DNA from: an uncultured Pirellulaceae bacterium
Lineage (GTDB): Bacteria; Planctomycetota; Planctomycetia; Pirellulales; Pirellulaceae
Length of the DNA stretch: 16,863 nt
Assembly: GCA_934255105.1 (NCBI GenBank)
Contig: CAKQNH010000023.1
Coordinates: forward strand, 1 to 16,863
Reading direction: 5' to 3'
Under the pieces are notes generated by a model that had not been told where the DNA came from, did not search any database, and saw only the letters and a program-made list of their open reading frames with translations. The translations under genes and the position numbers were made by a program. How positions within the stretch are numbered: position 1 is the stretch's first letter; every line of letters begins with the position of its first letter. Shown one piece after another: positions 1 through 6,562 of the stretch.

Positions 1-673
1 CGGTTAGATTGCCATCCTCTGCCGACTTCAATAATTCCCGCTGCATCGTCAATCGCTCCGCTGCAGCCAGCGTGTGATAGAAGCCCTTTTGGATATCGTT
101 GCTAACGCGATATTGTTGGGCGATTGCTAGATGGTCAGCCACCTGAGCTCGCTGACGATACTTCAACCGGCTCAACTGCAGTTTATTCGCAGTCACCAGA
201 CGCTGCTGTACCTCGAAGCCTTGGAATTCACCCGCGCGACCATCGGCGTTGATCTTCTCACCGACGTACATCAGGACCGGATTGGGGTAGAGTCCAGCCT
301 GTAGAGCCTTGGCCGTCTCCCCCGAGATCTGATGGCGAGCCTGGCGAATGGTCGGATTGTTGGCCGCAGCCAATTGAAGAAAGTGGTCCAGCGTGTAACT
401 AGTGTGCGCACCGGGCTCGACCATCTGCGAAACTGCGCCCGCGTCCAGGAATCCACTTGGCAGATCGGGCAGCGGAGGGAGCGCACCCAGCGCGGACGAG
501 CTCCGCTGAGATGGGCTGCTCATCGACGGCATACTATTCATCGACGACATACCACCGCCGGCACCATGCTGGGGTGGTTCGCCCCAGACAAACGAAGCCG
601 GTGTGACCAATGCTAGCACGAGGAGCTTGCGGATTCGTAAAAACTTGCGGATTCGTGTAAAGCTGCACTTCAT
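1..673 (-). CDS. TolC-family outer-membrane efflux protein, N-terminal part (runs off left edge)
   Basis: Translating the minus strand from ATG at 673 gives 224 uninterrupted codons to the window edge, so the gene is partial at its C-terminus. A basic n-region followed by a hydrophobic stretch (about residues 17-30) forms a signal peptide. A Met-rich low-complexity stretch follows (about 36-54, including MSSMNSMPSMSS). From about residue 92 the pattern is typical of the outer-membrane efflux protein family (TolC/CusC/CzcC): YTLDHFLQLAAANNPTI, then ARHQISGETAKALQAGLYPNP, then an alpha-helical coiled-coil region. A GGAG lies about 10 nt before the ATG. The family forms the outer-membrane exit duct of RND pumps. 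It points away from both pump sets here, so its partners are probably to the left. An 18-bp duplication (626-656) repeats RIRK in the signal peptide. Confidence 0.9.
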   Translation of the reverse strand, partial: MKCSFTRIRKFLRIRKLLVLALVTPASFVWGEPPQHGAGGGMSSMNSMPSMSSPSQRSSSALGALPPLPDLPSGFLDAGAVSQMVEPGAHTSYTLDHFLQLAAANNPTIRQARHQISGETAKALQAGLYPNPVLMYVGEKINADGRAGEFQGFEVQQRLVTANKLQLSRLKYRQRAQVADHLAIAQQYRVSNDIQKGFYHTLAAAERLTMQRELLKSAEDGNLT

Positions 674-832
674 TGTTACGTCACTCCATCAACCGCCGAT
701 CGACAACATCCTGTTGTTCAGAGAGTTATCGAGCGCATACCCGCCCAGGGTACAGTGGAAGTGCAGATTAAACTGACCTGTTACCCCCTCGTCATATCTC
801 TCCGACGCCATCTGGCAGATTCGGCTTCATTC

Positions 833-1042
833 GTAGAACGATTGTCCCAACCGTTTTCTTTCGTAGAACGGTTGTCCCAACCGTTTGCATTTGTAGAACG
901 GTTGTCCCAACCGTTTGCATTTGTAGAACGATTGTCCCAATCGTTTCCATTCGTAGAACGATTGTCCCAATCGTTTTCATTCGTAGAACGATTGTCCCAC
1001 CCGTTTGCATTTGTAGAACGGTTGTCCCAACCGTTTCTTAAA
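833..1042 (+). repeat. Array of seven 30-bp GTAG-headed palindromic repeats (REP-like)
   Basis: Seven units start at 833, 863, 893, 923, 953, 983 and 1013, with a period of exactly 30. Each unit reads GTAG, an 8-nt arm, the loop TCC, the complementary 8-nt arm, then a variable 7-nt spacer. Arms are AACGATTG/CAATCGTT or AACGGTTG/CAACCGTT. Units 2, 3, 4, 5 and 7 pair perfectly; units 1 and 6 carry mismatches. A GTAG tetranucleotide 5' of a small hairpin is the known hallmark of REP elements mobilised by RAYT (Y1 tyrosine) transposases; applying it here is inference. No RAYT gene lies in the window. The 30-bp period keeps reading frames open on both strands, which makes spurious ORFs. Confidence 0.85.
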
Positions 1043-1045
1043 CAA

Positions 1046-1063
1046 CTACAGCAATTGCTCTAC
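1046..1063 (-). repeat. Decayed copy of the GTAG palindrome
   Basis: On the minus strand this reads GTAGAGCAATTG followed directly by CTGTAG. It matches the inverted unit at 1162-1186 if the loop and one copy of CAATTG were lost. In that unit CAATTG stands on both sides of the TCC, so slippage between the two copies would produce exactly this form. Confidence 0.5.
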
Positions 1064-1134
1064 CTACGTCAAAATTAAAATACGCAGGCAGATTGAGGTG
1101 TAAACATCTTCCTATCCTGCGTTTTCTGAAGCGA

Positions 1135-1186
1135 GTAGAACGATTGTCCCAATCGTTTCTTGAAGCAATTGGGACAATTGCTCTAC
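1135..1186. repeat. Inverted pair of GTAG palindromes (REPIN/BIME-like doublet)
   Basis: A plus-strand unit (1135-1159, arms AACGATTG/CAATCGTT) faces a minus-strand unit (1186-1162, arms AGCAATTG/CAATTGCT) across 2 nt, so the doublet starts with GTAG and ends with CTAC. Both units fold perfectly around a TCC loop. The two 25-nt units differ at four positions, and these are two compensating base pairs. Inverted REP pairs with outward GTAG ends are known as REPINs or BIMEs; the assignment is inference. Confidence 0.75.
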
Positions 1187-1306
1187 CCTCAACTCCCGAC
1201 TTCTACCCAAAAACCAAAGTTGGAAGGCGCACTCCGTAGCCTTCAAATAGGCGAACTGTGACGCTTGTACGGCTTGGCTTGACCGCTTGTACCAAGAGAA
1301 GGGATC

Positions 1307-1708
1307 GTGTGCTTCATATCGACTGTATCGGTCCTCGCGGAATTGCCGACATGGAGGAATAACCCCGTTAGCGCCGAGATGATCGACGCAGACTCGCTGC
1401 GAAGTATCCTCGGGTTGTCGATTCAGCAAGCCGGTCCCACCGCGATTGGTCCAGCAACGACGAAGCTGCGGTTCGGTTGGATGCACGAGTATCTCGATAC
1501 GGAACAGGTTTTCGTATCACGCTTCCAAGGCGAAACTGACACGGTTGCTGTCAAGGGAATCAATCTGGGTCGCGACTGGGCCGTGATGGGCTTGAACCTC
1601 GAGTGGTCGATCCTGCCGAACCTGACCACCGTGGTGGGCTATCAAGGACAATTCAACGACCGGCAGTCATTGCACACCGGCTCGGGTGGTTTGGAAGCGC
1701 GTTGGTAA
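1307..1708 (+). pseudogene. C-terminal fragment of an autotransporter beta-barrel
   Basis: From about residue 24 the translation looks like the last strands of an autotransporter beta-domain: DADSLRSILGLSIQQ, LRFGWMHEYLD, FQGETDTVAVKGINLGRDWAVMGLNLEWSI split over several strands, then LPNLTTVVGYQGQFNDRQSLH, ending GLEARW. The terminal aromatic Trp fits the C-terminal beta-signal used for outer-membrane insertion. A complete barrel needs roughly 270 residues; only about 110 are present, with no signal peptide or passenger. The first 20 or so residues look unrelated, and no remaining barrel strands are visible upstream, where the repeats lie. I read it as a remnant rather than a working gene. 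The assignment rests on recalled family patterns. Confidence 0.6.
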
Positions 1709-1733
1709 GCAACCAAATACAGACACGAAAGCA

Positions 1734-1928
1734 ATGGACATGGATCTCGGTCGTTGGCTTCCAATCACCGGTGCCCTCGTTGGGACAGTTGTTGGCTTGA
1801 CTCGCAACACGCTCACACCGTATGCTTCCTTAGACAAACATATCATTCATCACGTGGGGCCAGTTCTGGTGGGCTTGTTGCTTGGATGCGTAGGCAGTTT
1901 TATTTGGAAACGTAAAAAGCGATCATAG
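1734..1928 (+). CDS. Small putative membrane protein, unknown
   Basis: The 64-residue ORF from ATG at 1734 has two hydrophobic stretches (about residues 9-22 and 41-58) and ends in a basic tail, KRKKRS, which would favour a cytoplasmic C-terminus. An ATG two codons further on (1740) is equally possible, and a longer reading from 1686 adds an unlikely charged leader that overlaps the autotransporter fragment. There is no clear Shine-Dalgarno sequence. I recognise no family. It could be a real small protein or chance in a decayed region. Confidence 0.35.
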   Translation: MDMDLGRWLPITGALVGTVVGLTRNTLTPYASLDKHIIHHVGPVLVGLLLGCVGSFIWKRKKRS

Positions 1929-1991
1929 ATCGTCTGAAGGCATTGCGATCGTCAGCGCGGACTTGACGCTGGATCAATACTCAAGTCTCAG

Positions 1992-2222
1992 ATGAAGCCT
2001 CATAACGCCATCGATCTGCTTGACCGTTTTGCGCAGTCCTTCGCACGCCTCGACGATCTACATTGCTCGCATGCTGAATCTCCGCCGGAGCTCATGCTGG
2101 CAATTTCAACGCAAATTACACGCGTTGGCGACGAAGCGGGCGCTCCGGGGACTGGCATTCCCGAACTGGAGAGTGCTATCATTGTCGTGGATGGCAACTG
2201 TGGCCATCAAACCCGCCGCTGA
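1992..2222 (+). CDS. Hypothetical small ORF, doubtful
   Basis: This 76-residue ORF has a plausible protein-like first half (LLDRFAQSFARLDDLHC) but no recognisable domain, no Shine-Dalgarno sequence, and competing ORFs in another plus frame and on the minus strand over the same bases. It lies just upstream of the beta-helix gene. I keep it only because nothing else explains 1930-2240. Confidence 0.2.
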   Translation: MKPHNAIDLLDRFAQSFARLDDLHCSHAESPPELMLAISTQITRVGDEAGAPGTGIPELESAIIVVDGNCGHQTRR

Positions 2223-2249
2223 ACTTTCTCAATTAGTGGATTGACAATA

Positions 2250-3470
2250 ATGAAGATGGCACATGCTCCAAGACTGCTCTTACTGCTGGCGGCGATTTGC
2301 CTTGCTCAGACTGCCCACTGCGCGCCGCTGTTCATTGATGCCAGCGTTGATTTGACTCGGCTTAAAATAGCCGATGCAAATGCAGTTGGTGATGGCACTA
2401 CCAATAGCAGCCTGCCGGTGCAGGCGGCGATTGATTACCTGGCAAAAAATCCGGATGGTGGATCGTTGATATTTGGTCCAGGCGTCTACCGGGTTGGTGC
2501 AATTACTGTGAAACCCGGCGTGAAAATCATTGGCGCTGATCGGCAGCAAACGATTTTTCGCGCTGCCAATCGTGGGATTGTGTTTGATATGCAGGGGGGG
2601 GAGCTGCATAACTTCACGGCTTATGGAACTCCAGATAGTGCGTCATCAGGCGAGTTTTGGAAGGTGGGAACAGGAGGAGTTGGCAAGCGAGGGACTGCTT
2701 GGGCCTTGCATGTTATTCGCGTCGGGAACACGCCCACGCTTGTCGCCAAAGATGTGCTCATCAGCAATGTCACTGCCAAAGAATGTCGTTATGACTGTTT
2801 ATACACACGCGGTTCGCAAAACTTGCGTGTGCTTGATTGCGAGTTCGACCGTGCCGGACGCAATGGCGTCTCCATGGTTGGCAATGATGAAAACTTCCTG
2901 ATTTCTGGCTGCCGCTTCGGGTCGCTGTGGGGCTTGTATCACTTTGACATTGAACCCAACGACGGCCATTTTGTGCGCGATGGAGCATTCGTGAATTGCG
3001 AGTTCGATGGCAGGCAGGCTGGTGACATGAACACAGACACGTGGGGCGCAATGTTCACCCTTTCGGGTGAAGAAAAATTGGAAGATCGCAACATCTCCGT
3101 GGTCGGCTGCGCCTTCCACGACATTTCCATACGAGTGCGGGGAATATTCCCCGATATGCAGTTTTTGTACAATCCGCAACTGGGGAAATTTGTTAAAGTT
3201 CGCACTAATCCTACGGGCGAACTGCGCGACGCCACCATTCGCGGGAATCATTTTGGAACGACCGAAAAGCCCGTGAAGAGTATTTCTTATGGGGTTACGT
3301 TTACGGGTAAATCTTCTTTCGAAAGTAATACGCCTGCGTCTGCGAAGGCACCGGAGATCACTCCCCAAAGCGGCGACTCGCAATGGGCAGAAGACCATCC
3401 GGTTGCGGAAAAAGAAAAAGCTTCTGCAGTTCAACCAGCGCGCGAACCAGTGCTGAAACCAGATCCCTAA
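2250..3470 (+). CDS. Secreted right-handed beta-helix (pectate-lyase-like) protein
   Basis: The protein begins with a signal peptide (MKMAHAPRLLLLLAAIC and following). ATG 2250 is preferred to TTG 2241 because GTGGA lies about 9 nt before it. Residues about 25-110 resemble the start of the Pectate_lyase_3 type fold: DANAVGDGTTNSSLPVQAAIDYL, a GGSLIFGPGVYRVG strand, VKPGVKIIGADRQQTIF. Later come repeated helix-turn strands such as NLRVLDCEFDRAGRNGVSMVG, NFLISGCRFGSLWGLYHFDIE and NISVVGCAFHDIS. The last 60 or so residues are Pro/Ala/Lys/Glu-rich and probably disordered. The fold is typical of extracellular polysaccharide lyases or hydrolases, but no catalytic set can be assigned, so substrate and activity are open. 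It is the one apparently complete gene between 700 and 5900. Confidence 0.75.
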   Translation: MKMAHAPRLLLLLAAICLAQTAHCAPLFIDASVDLTRLKIADANAVGDGTTNSSLPVQAAIDYLAKNPDGGSLIFGPGVYRVGAITVKPGVKIIGADRQQTIFRAANRGIVFDMQGGELHNFTAYGTPDSASSGEFWKVGTGGVGKRGTAWALHVIRVGNTPTLVAKDVLISNVTAKECRYDCLYTRGSQNLRVLDCEFDRAGRNGVSMVGNDENFLISGCRFGSLWGLYHFDIEPNDGHFVRDGAFVNCEFDGRQAGDMNTDTWGAMFTLSGEEKLEDRNISVVGCAFHDISIRVRGIFPDMQFLYNPQLGKFVKVRTNPTGELRDATIRGNHFGTTEKPVKSISYGVTFTGKSSFESNTPASAKAPEITPQSGDSQWAEDHPVAEKEKASAVQPAREPVLKPDP

Positions 3471-3491
3471 AACGGCAAAGTTGCCATCGTT

Positions 3492-3521
3492 CTGTCAAAA
3501 AAGGAGCGGGTATTTTGACAG
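3492..3521. terminator. Candidate hairpin after the beta-helix gene
   Basis: CTGTCAAAA (3492-3500) pairs perfectly with TTTTGACAG (3513-3521) across a 12-nt loop, 22 nt after the stop codon. The stem is AT-rich and lacks a separate U-run, so terminator function is uncertain. Confidence 0.35.
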
Positions 3522-3545
3522 GAAGATGGGTGACAGCAAGATAAT
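3516..3545 (+). repeat. Two imperfect 15-bp tandem units
   Basis: TGACAGGAAGATGGG (3516-3530) is followed directly by TGACAGCAAGATAAT (3531-3545). The first 11 bases agree apart from one G/C change. The first unit overlaps the right arm of the preceding hairpin. Confidence 0.5.
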
Positions 3546-3555
3546 TAGTACCCCT

Positions 3556-3601
3556 ACAAGTTTTACGGAGCATAGGGGCTGGAAAGGCTCCTGAAACTTG
3601 T
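3556..3601. terminator. Nested stem-loop in the convergent intergenic region
   Basis: Outer arms ACAAGTTT (3556-3563) and AAACTTGT (3594-3601) pair perfectly. Inside them GGAGC (3567-3571) pairs with GCTCC (3587-3591). CCCCTA (3551-3556) and TAGGGG (3573-3578) could form a competing hairpin. It lies between two convergent genes, so a bidirectional terminator or a structured repeat are both possible. Confidence 0.4.
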
Positions 3602-3611
3602 TCCAGGCCAT

Positions 3612-3680
3612 GACAAGCTAGAAGCTTATCCCACGACAAGCTGGAAGCTTATCCCACGACAAGCTGGAAGCTTATCCCAC
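3612..3680 (-). repeat. Three 23-bp palindromic repeats with GTGG head
   Basis: Three back-to-back units (3612-3634, 3635-3657, 3658-3680) have a period of 23. On the minus strand each reads GTGG, then GATAAGCT, TCC, AGCTTGTC; the arms pair over 8 positions (one T-G wobble) around the loop. The unit at 3612 has TCT instead of TCC. Head, stem length and loop match the 30-bp family at 833-1186 although the stem sequence differs. The first unit read on the minus strand supplies the TAA stop codon of the permease remnant. Confidence 0.8.
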
Positions 3681-4736
3681 GAAACCAACTCCATTGAGCG
3701 CGCGCACGAGACGCTGGAACAGCAGGCCCGCTATGATCAAAGCTAGTCCAATTGCCCAGATGTGTGGCTCAACCCAAAAGGCGAGGAAGAGGCACGACAG
3801 CAATCCACACCAAGGTATGAATTTGGGGTACAGTTGTTGATCTTCGGTCATGCGAATGGCCGACAAGTTGGTGATCGCGTAGTAGATCAGCACCGTAAAT
3901 GCACTGAACGACCATGTCGCCTTGACGTTGCCGGTGAGAGTAATCGCCGCAATGACGCTTCCCACAAGAATGACAGATGCGTGAGGCGTTGAACTGGCTC
4001 TGCCCACTCCGGCGAAGAGGGACGGCATGTCACCGCGGCGGCCCATCGCCAATGTGACTCGCGAGAGTCCAAGGATCAGGTTTAACAGCACGCCAAGCAT
4101 TGCAGTGACTGCACCCACTGCGACTAATTGCCCGACGGCGGGATACGCGAAGCCGCGGGCGACGACTTCTAGGGGGGCTGCCTGCTGCCATGTCGCTTCG
4201 GAGAGGGGCTTCACATCGGACGAGCCAATTGCGACGAAACTCACCGCCAAGTAAAGCACCATCGAAGCGGCCAGCGTGTTGATGATCGCAATCGGAATGT
4301 TCCGCTTGGGCTCGTGAATTTCTTCACCAAGCGTCGCGATTCGGCCATACCCGGTATAGGCCACAAGCATCAAAGCACAGGCTTCAAGGAATCCAGCCAT
4401 AGGCCGGTCCGACGAGCTTGTTTCGCTGATGTGAGCAGTTGAGAAGAAGGGTTGCCACGGCTCAAGTCCGTTTGCCATCGCTTGTGGAAAGCCAGCCATC
4501 ACGAATGCCATGAGCGATAAAAGTGTGATAGACACGATCACTAAGTTTACTTGGTTGCTCCGCTTGATGCCGGTCAGTACGAGTATCGTCAGACAGACTA
4601 CGGTTGCGAAGGCGAGCGGCGTGATCCATTGCGTTTGCTGGGATCCCAGTGCATGTAACGCATAGCCAGCCAGCCTCATCATCGTCGCGCCCAACACGCC
4701 GACTTGACGCTTAAGCTCTGTCTCGTGTTTCGCCAT
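3672..4736 (-). pseudogene. APC-family amino-acid permease with internal deletion
   Basis: The 354-residue ORF is hydrophobic throughout and shows later APC-superfamily features: an ITLLSLMAFVMAGFP helix, ALMLVAYTGYGRIATLGEEI followed by EPKRNIPIAII, GLSRVTLAMGRRGDMP, and STPHASVIL. The first 20 residues (ELKRQVGVLGATMM) look like the usual lead-in to transmembrane helix 1, which should continue into a glycine-rich GxIVGTGxF substrate-binding motif. Instead the chain jumps to RLAGYALHALGSQ, which looks like a segment around helices 4-5. About 80-90 residues, including helix 1, therefore appear deleted in frame near position 4676. The product is unlikely to transport normally. The stop codon lies inside a palindromic repeat. 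Family is sure; the deletion is inferred from recalled family pattern. Confidence 0.7.
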
Positions 4737-4821
4737 GCATTTTGCTTTCGCTTAACCCGCGAGGGAATTAAGCCGGGAAGTGGGATTTAAAGCAAACCAG
4801 CTCCAGACAGATCTGCTAACG

Positions 4822-5292
4822 CTATTGCTTGATGAAGGTTCCGTCACCCAGCTCGCGCCAAGCCTGCTGCAGCTCCTCCTGAGTGTTCATGACGATCGGT
4901 CCGCGCCAGGCAACCGGTTCCTTGATCGGTTCGCCCGAGACCAGCAAAAACCGGCCTCCTTCACTGCCCGATTCGACGCGAATGGAATTGCCTTGATCGA
5001 ACAGCACCAGCGACCGGTTCCCGGCGAAGCTCGTCAGCTCCTTTCCGTGGTTCATCGGATCTTCAACGCGAATCGCTCGCGGGTCGGAAGCGTCCTTGAA
5101 GCGTACGGAACCGGCAAAAATGTATGCGAACGCATGGCGCGTCGTCTCGATGGGGATCGACCGCACAGTGTTCGGCGGCAGGCTGATGTCCAAATAGCGA
5201 GGGTTGGCAGCGATTCCTTCGACCGGCCCCTGCTTTCCTCCGAAATCTCCGCACAGGACACGCACGCTCATGCCGCTTGCGTTGTCATGCAC
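4822..5292 (-). pseudogene. Pirin, C-terminal domain only
   Basis: The 156-residue ORF matches the C-terminal cupin half of pirin: VRVLCGDFGGKQGPVEGI, then PRYLDISLPPNT, HAFAYIFAGSVRF, GGRFLLVSGEPIKEPVAWRGP and IVMNTQEELQQAWRELGDGTF. Pirins are about 290 residues, and their metal-binding His/Glu set lies in the N-terminal half, which is absent. The only available start is a GTG at 5290-5292, with no convincing Shine-Dalgarno sequence. Just upstream the DNA becomes an endonuclease fragment in the other orientation. The redox-sensing or quercetinase-like activity known for intact pirins is not expected. Confidence 0.75.
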
Positions 5293-5786
5293 CCTTACCG
5301 CCCCCTCAAGCCGTCCGCGTGAATGCCGGGATGCCGAACCGAGCCTCAGCCGGTTTGTCGAGCTTGGGTAGTTCCGATGGTGAAACCCGTTCGTTAGCGG
5401 CAGTTGTTGTAGATGTTCAAGGAGTGAAGATCGCCTTCATGACCGTCCATCTGGATCACAGGTCCGACGTAGATAGAAGGTTACAGATTGAGCAGATGCT
5501 GGCGCATACTAAGAAGTTTGAGGAATACCCTATTGTCTTTGGGAGAGACTTTAACATGACGCCCGACAATGAGAATTTCAGTTTGATCAACAAGCAATTT
5601 AAGACGGTAACTGACCACCATCCTCTTACTTATCCCCAGATAAATCCCACGCGAACACTCGATTATATCCTCTTAAATGAAAGAGCAATCGAGCTGTTTG
5701 ATGTGGGGAGGTACTATGCCGTCGACGAGAAATATGCATCAGATCATTTGCCATTGATAGTTGAGTTGAGCCTTAAGAAGAAATAG
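5277..5786 (+). pseudogene. Endonuclease/exonuclease/phosphatase (EEP) family, C-terminal fragment
   Basis: From about residue 36 of the ORF the sequence follows the C-terminal part of the EEP fold (DNase I / sphingomyelinase superfamily): TRSLAAVVVDVQGVKIAFMT, the catalytic-type TVHLDH (His58), PIVFGRDFN (Asp91, Asn93; Arg takes the place of the usual Gly in GDFN), RTLDYILL (Asp129) and SDHLPLIVEL (Asp156, His157). The N-terminal strands with the family's first Asn and the metal-binding Glu are missing, so it is unlikely to be active. The first 30 or so residues overlap the pirin fragment on the other strand and look like read-through of foreign DNA. The sequence after about 5390 is visibly more AT-rich than its surroundings, which hints at separate origin. 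Confidence 0.7.
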
Positions 5787-5970
5787 ATCTTATTGTGGGT
5801 CCGCACGGATGACCCCGATGGATTCTCGACTGCTCCCCCAGTTTGCATGGCAGTGCAGTGTGGCGCGACTGTTTTCCGAGCAACGCGTGCATGTCACCAG
5901 TTCACTTCAGAAGGCAGGATGGGGCCTACACCCGCCCTGCCATTAGGGGTAAGCACTGGCGTGCCGATGA
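5787..5970. other. Intergenic stretch with no gene
   Basis: Between the EEP fragment and the promoter of set 1 I see only a short Pro-rich ORF without codon or domain support, and no strong repeat. Confidence 0.5.
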
Positions 5971-5999
5971 TTGACTTACCATAAAAATCGACGTACGAT
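5971..5999 (+). promoter_or_regulatory. Candidate sigma70-type promoter of efflux set 1
   Basis: TTGACT (5971-5976) and TACGAT (5994-5999) are separated by 17 nt, about 60 nt before the first gene. The -35 box matches the consensus at 5 of 6 positions and the -10 box at 4 of 6. The sequence around the -35 box, GATTGACTTACCAT, is shared apart from two bases with the candidate promoter of set 2. Confidence 0.45.
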
Positions 6000-6058
6000 A
6001 GTTAGGTCACTTTTCTCGTGCCATAAGATTCAGGTTGTCCCTCGGGACGCAGGAACAA

Positions 6059-6562
6059 ATGAACCGACTGGTCTCCCTACTGCTGATCTTCTCGCTCTTG
6101 CTGGTGCAGTCTCTGCCCCATTCGCATGCGGGGAGCGGCATAGCTCAGCCAGACGATCATGCCTCTCGGCCTCACATCCATCTGTCGCTGCACAGGCACT
6201 CTCATGGGCACTCTCATGGGCACTCTCACGGGCACTCTCATGGGCACTCTCATGGCGAACGCCAGAGTGGAGCCCATTCCCATCATGGCAACTCCGCTCA
6301 CCTGGACGACCATGCGCACAGTGGCGCGACGTGGTTGTATGGGATGCATGATCACGATGACGATGCGATTTATCTGGCCGGTTCGACGTTTTCTTTTCAC
6401 CGGTTGAGCGGCAGTGGAGTCCCCACCCATTTCACCAGCCTTCATGGAAGCACGCTGGAACATTTTTGCTTGCAGCGAACGTCCGAGTCCGAAGCATCTA
6501 CGCCTCCGCTTTGGCAACGGTCACTGCCAATCTATCTTCTCGTCGCATCTCTACGTCTATAG
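6059..6562 (+). CDS. Secreted His-rich protein, leader gene of efflux set 1
   Basis: A signal peptide (start MNRLVSLLLIFSLLLVQS) is followed by LPHSHAG, an HIHLSLHRH stretch, an array of HSHG units and further His/Asp patches (HSHHGNSAH, HDHDDDAIY). AGGA lies 4-5 nt before ATG 6059, which is preferred to TTG 6035. The mature protein would be periplasmic, and the His density suggests binding of Zn, Cu, Ni or similar ions; that role is inference. It heads the adaptor-pump set, about 165 bp before the adaptor. The protein at 14514 shares the signal peptide followed by HSHAG and a C-terminal SLPxxLL pattern, so the two look like members of one family. No named domain is recognised. Confidence 0.7.
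   Translation: MNRLVSLLLIFSLLLVQSLPHSHAGSGIAQPDDHASRPHIHLSLHRHSHGHSHGHSHGHSHGHSHGERQSGAHSHHGNSAHLDDHAHSGATWLYGMHDHDDDAIYLAGSTFSFHRLSGSGVPTHFTSLHGSTLEHFCLQRTSESEASTPPLWQRSLPIYLLVASLRL
6195..6254 (+). repeat. Five 12-bp in-frame tandem repeats coding HSHG
   Basis: Five units of GGCACTCTCATG (the third has CACG instead of CATG) lie inside the His-rich gene and give the repeating Gly-His-Ser-His peptide. Near-identical copies suggest recent slippage expansion. Confidence 0.9.

Noticed and set aside
332..616. Plus-strand ORF across the TolC gene, and the minus-strand ORF 271-486 in another frame
   Set aside because: Both are shadows; the minus-strand frame running from 673 to the left edge has clear TolC-family sequence.
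833..1042. CRISPR array
   Set aside because: The 7-nt spacers are far too short and nearly identical, the repeats are themselves full palindromes, and no cas gene is present.
755..1078. ORF with repeated FVERLSQPFA peptide, and its mirror ORF on the minus strand
   Set aside because: The 30-bp repeat is a multiple of three and stop-free in several frames. The peptide repeat follows from the palindromic DNA; stem changes conserve pairing rather than codons, and there is no Shine-Dalgarno sequence.
2799..3434. Minus-strand 211-aa ORF
   Set aside because: It lies opposite the beta-helix gene, whose plus-strand frame has a signal peptide and fold pattern; the minus-strand peptide is Arg-rich without any domain.
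5793..5984. Short ORF after the EEP fragment
   Set aside because: It has no start signal, no domain and unusual composition, and it runs into the candidate promoter.
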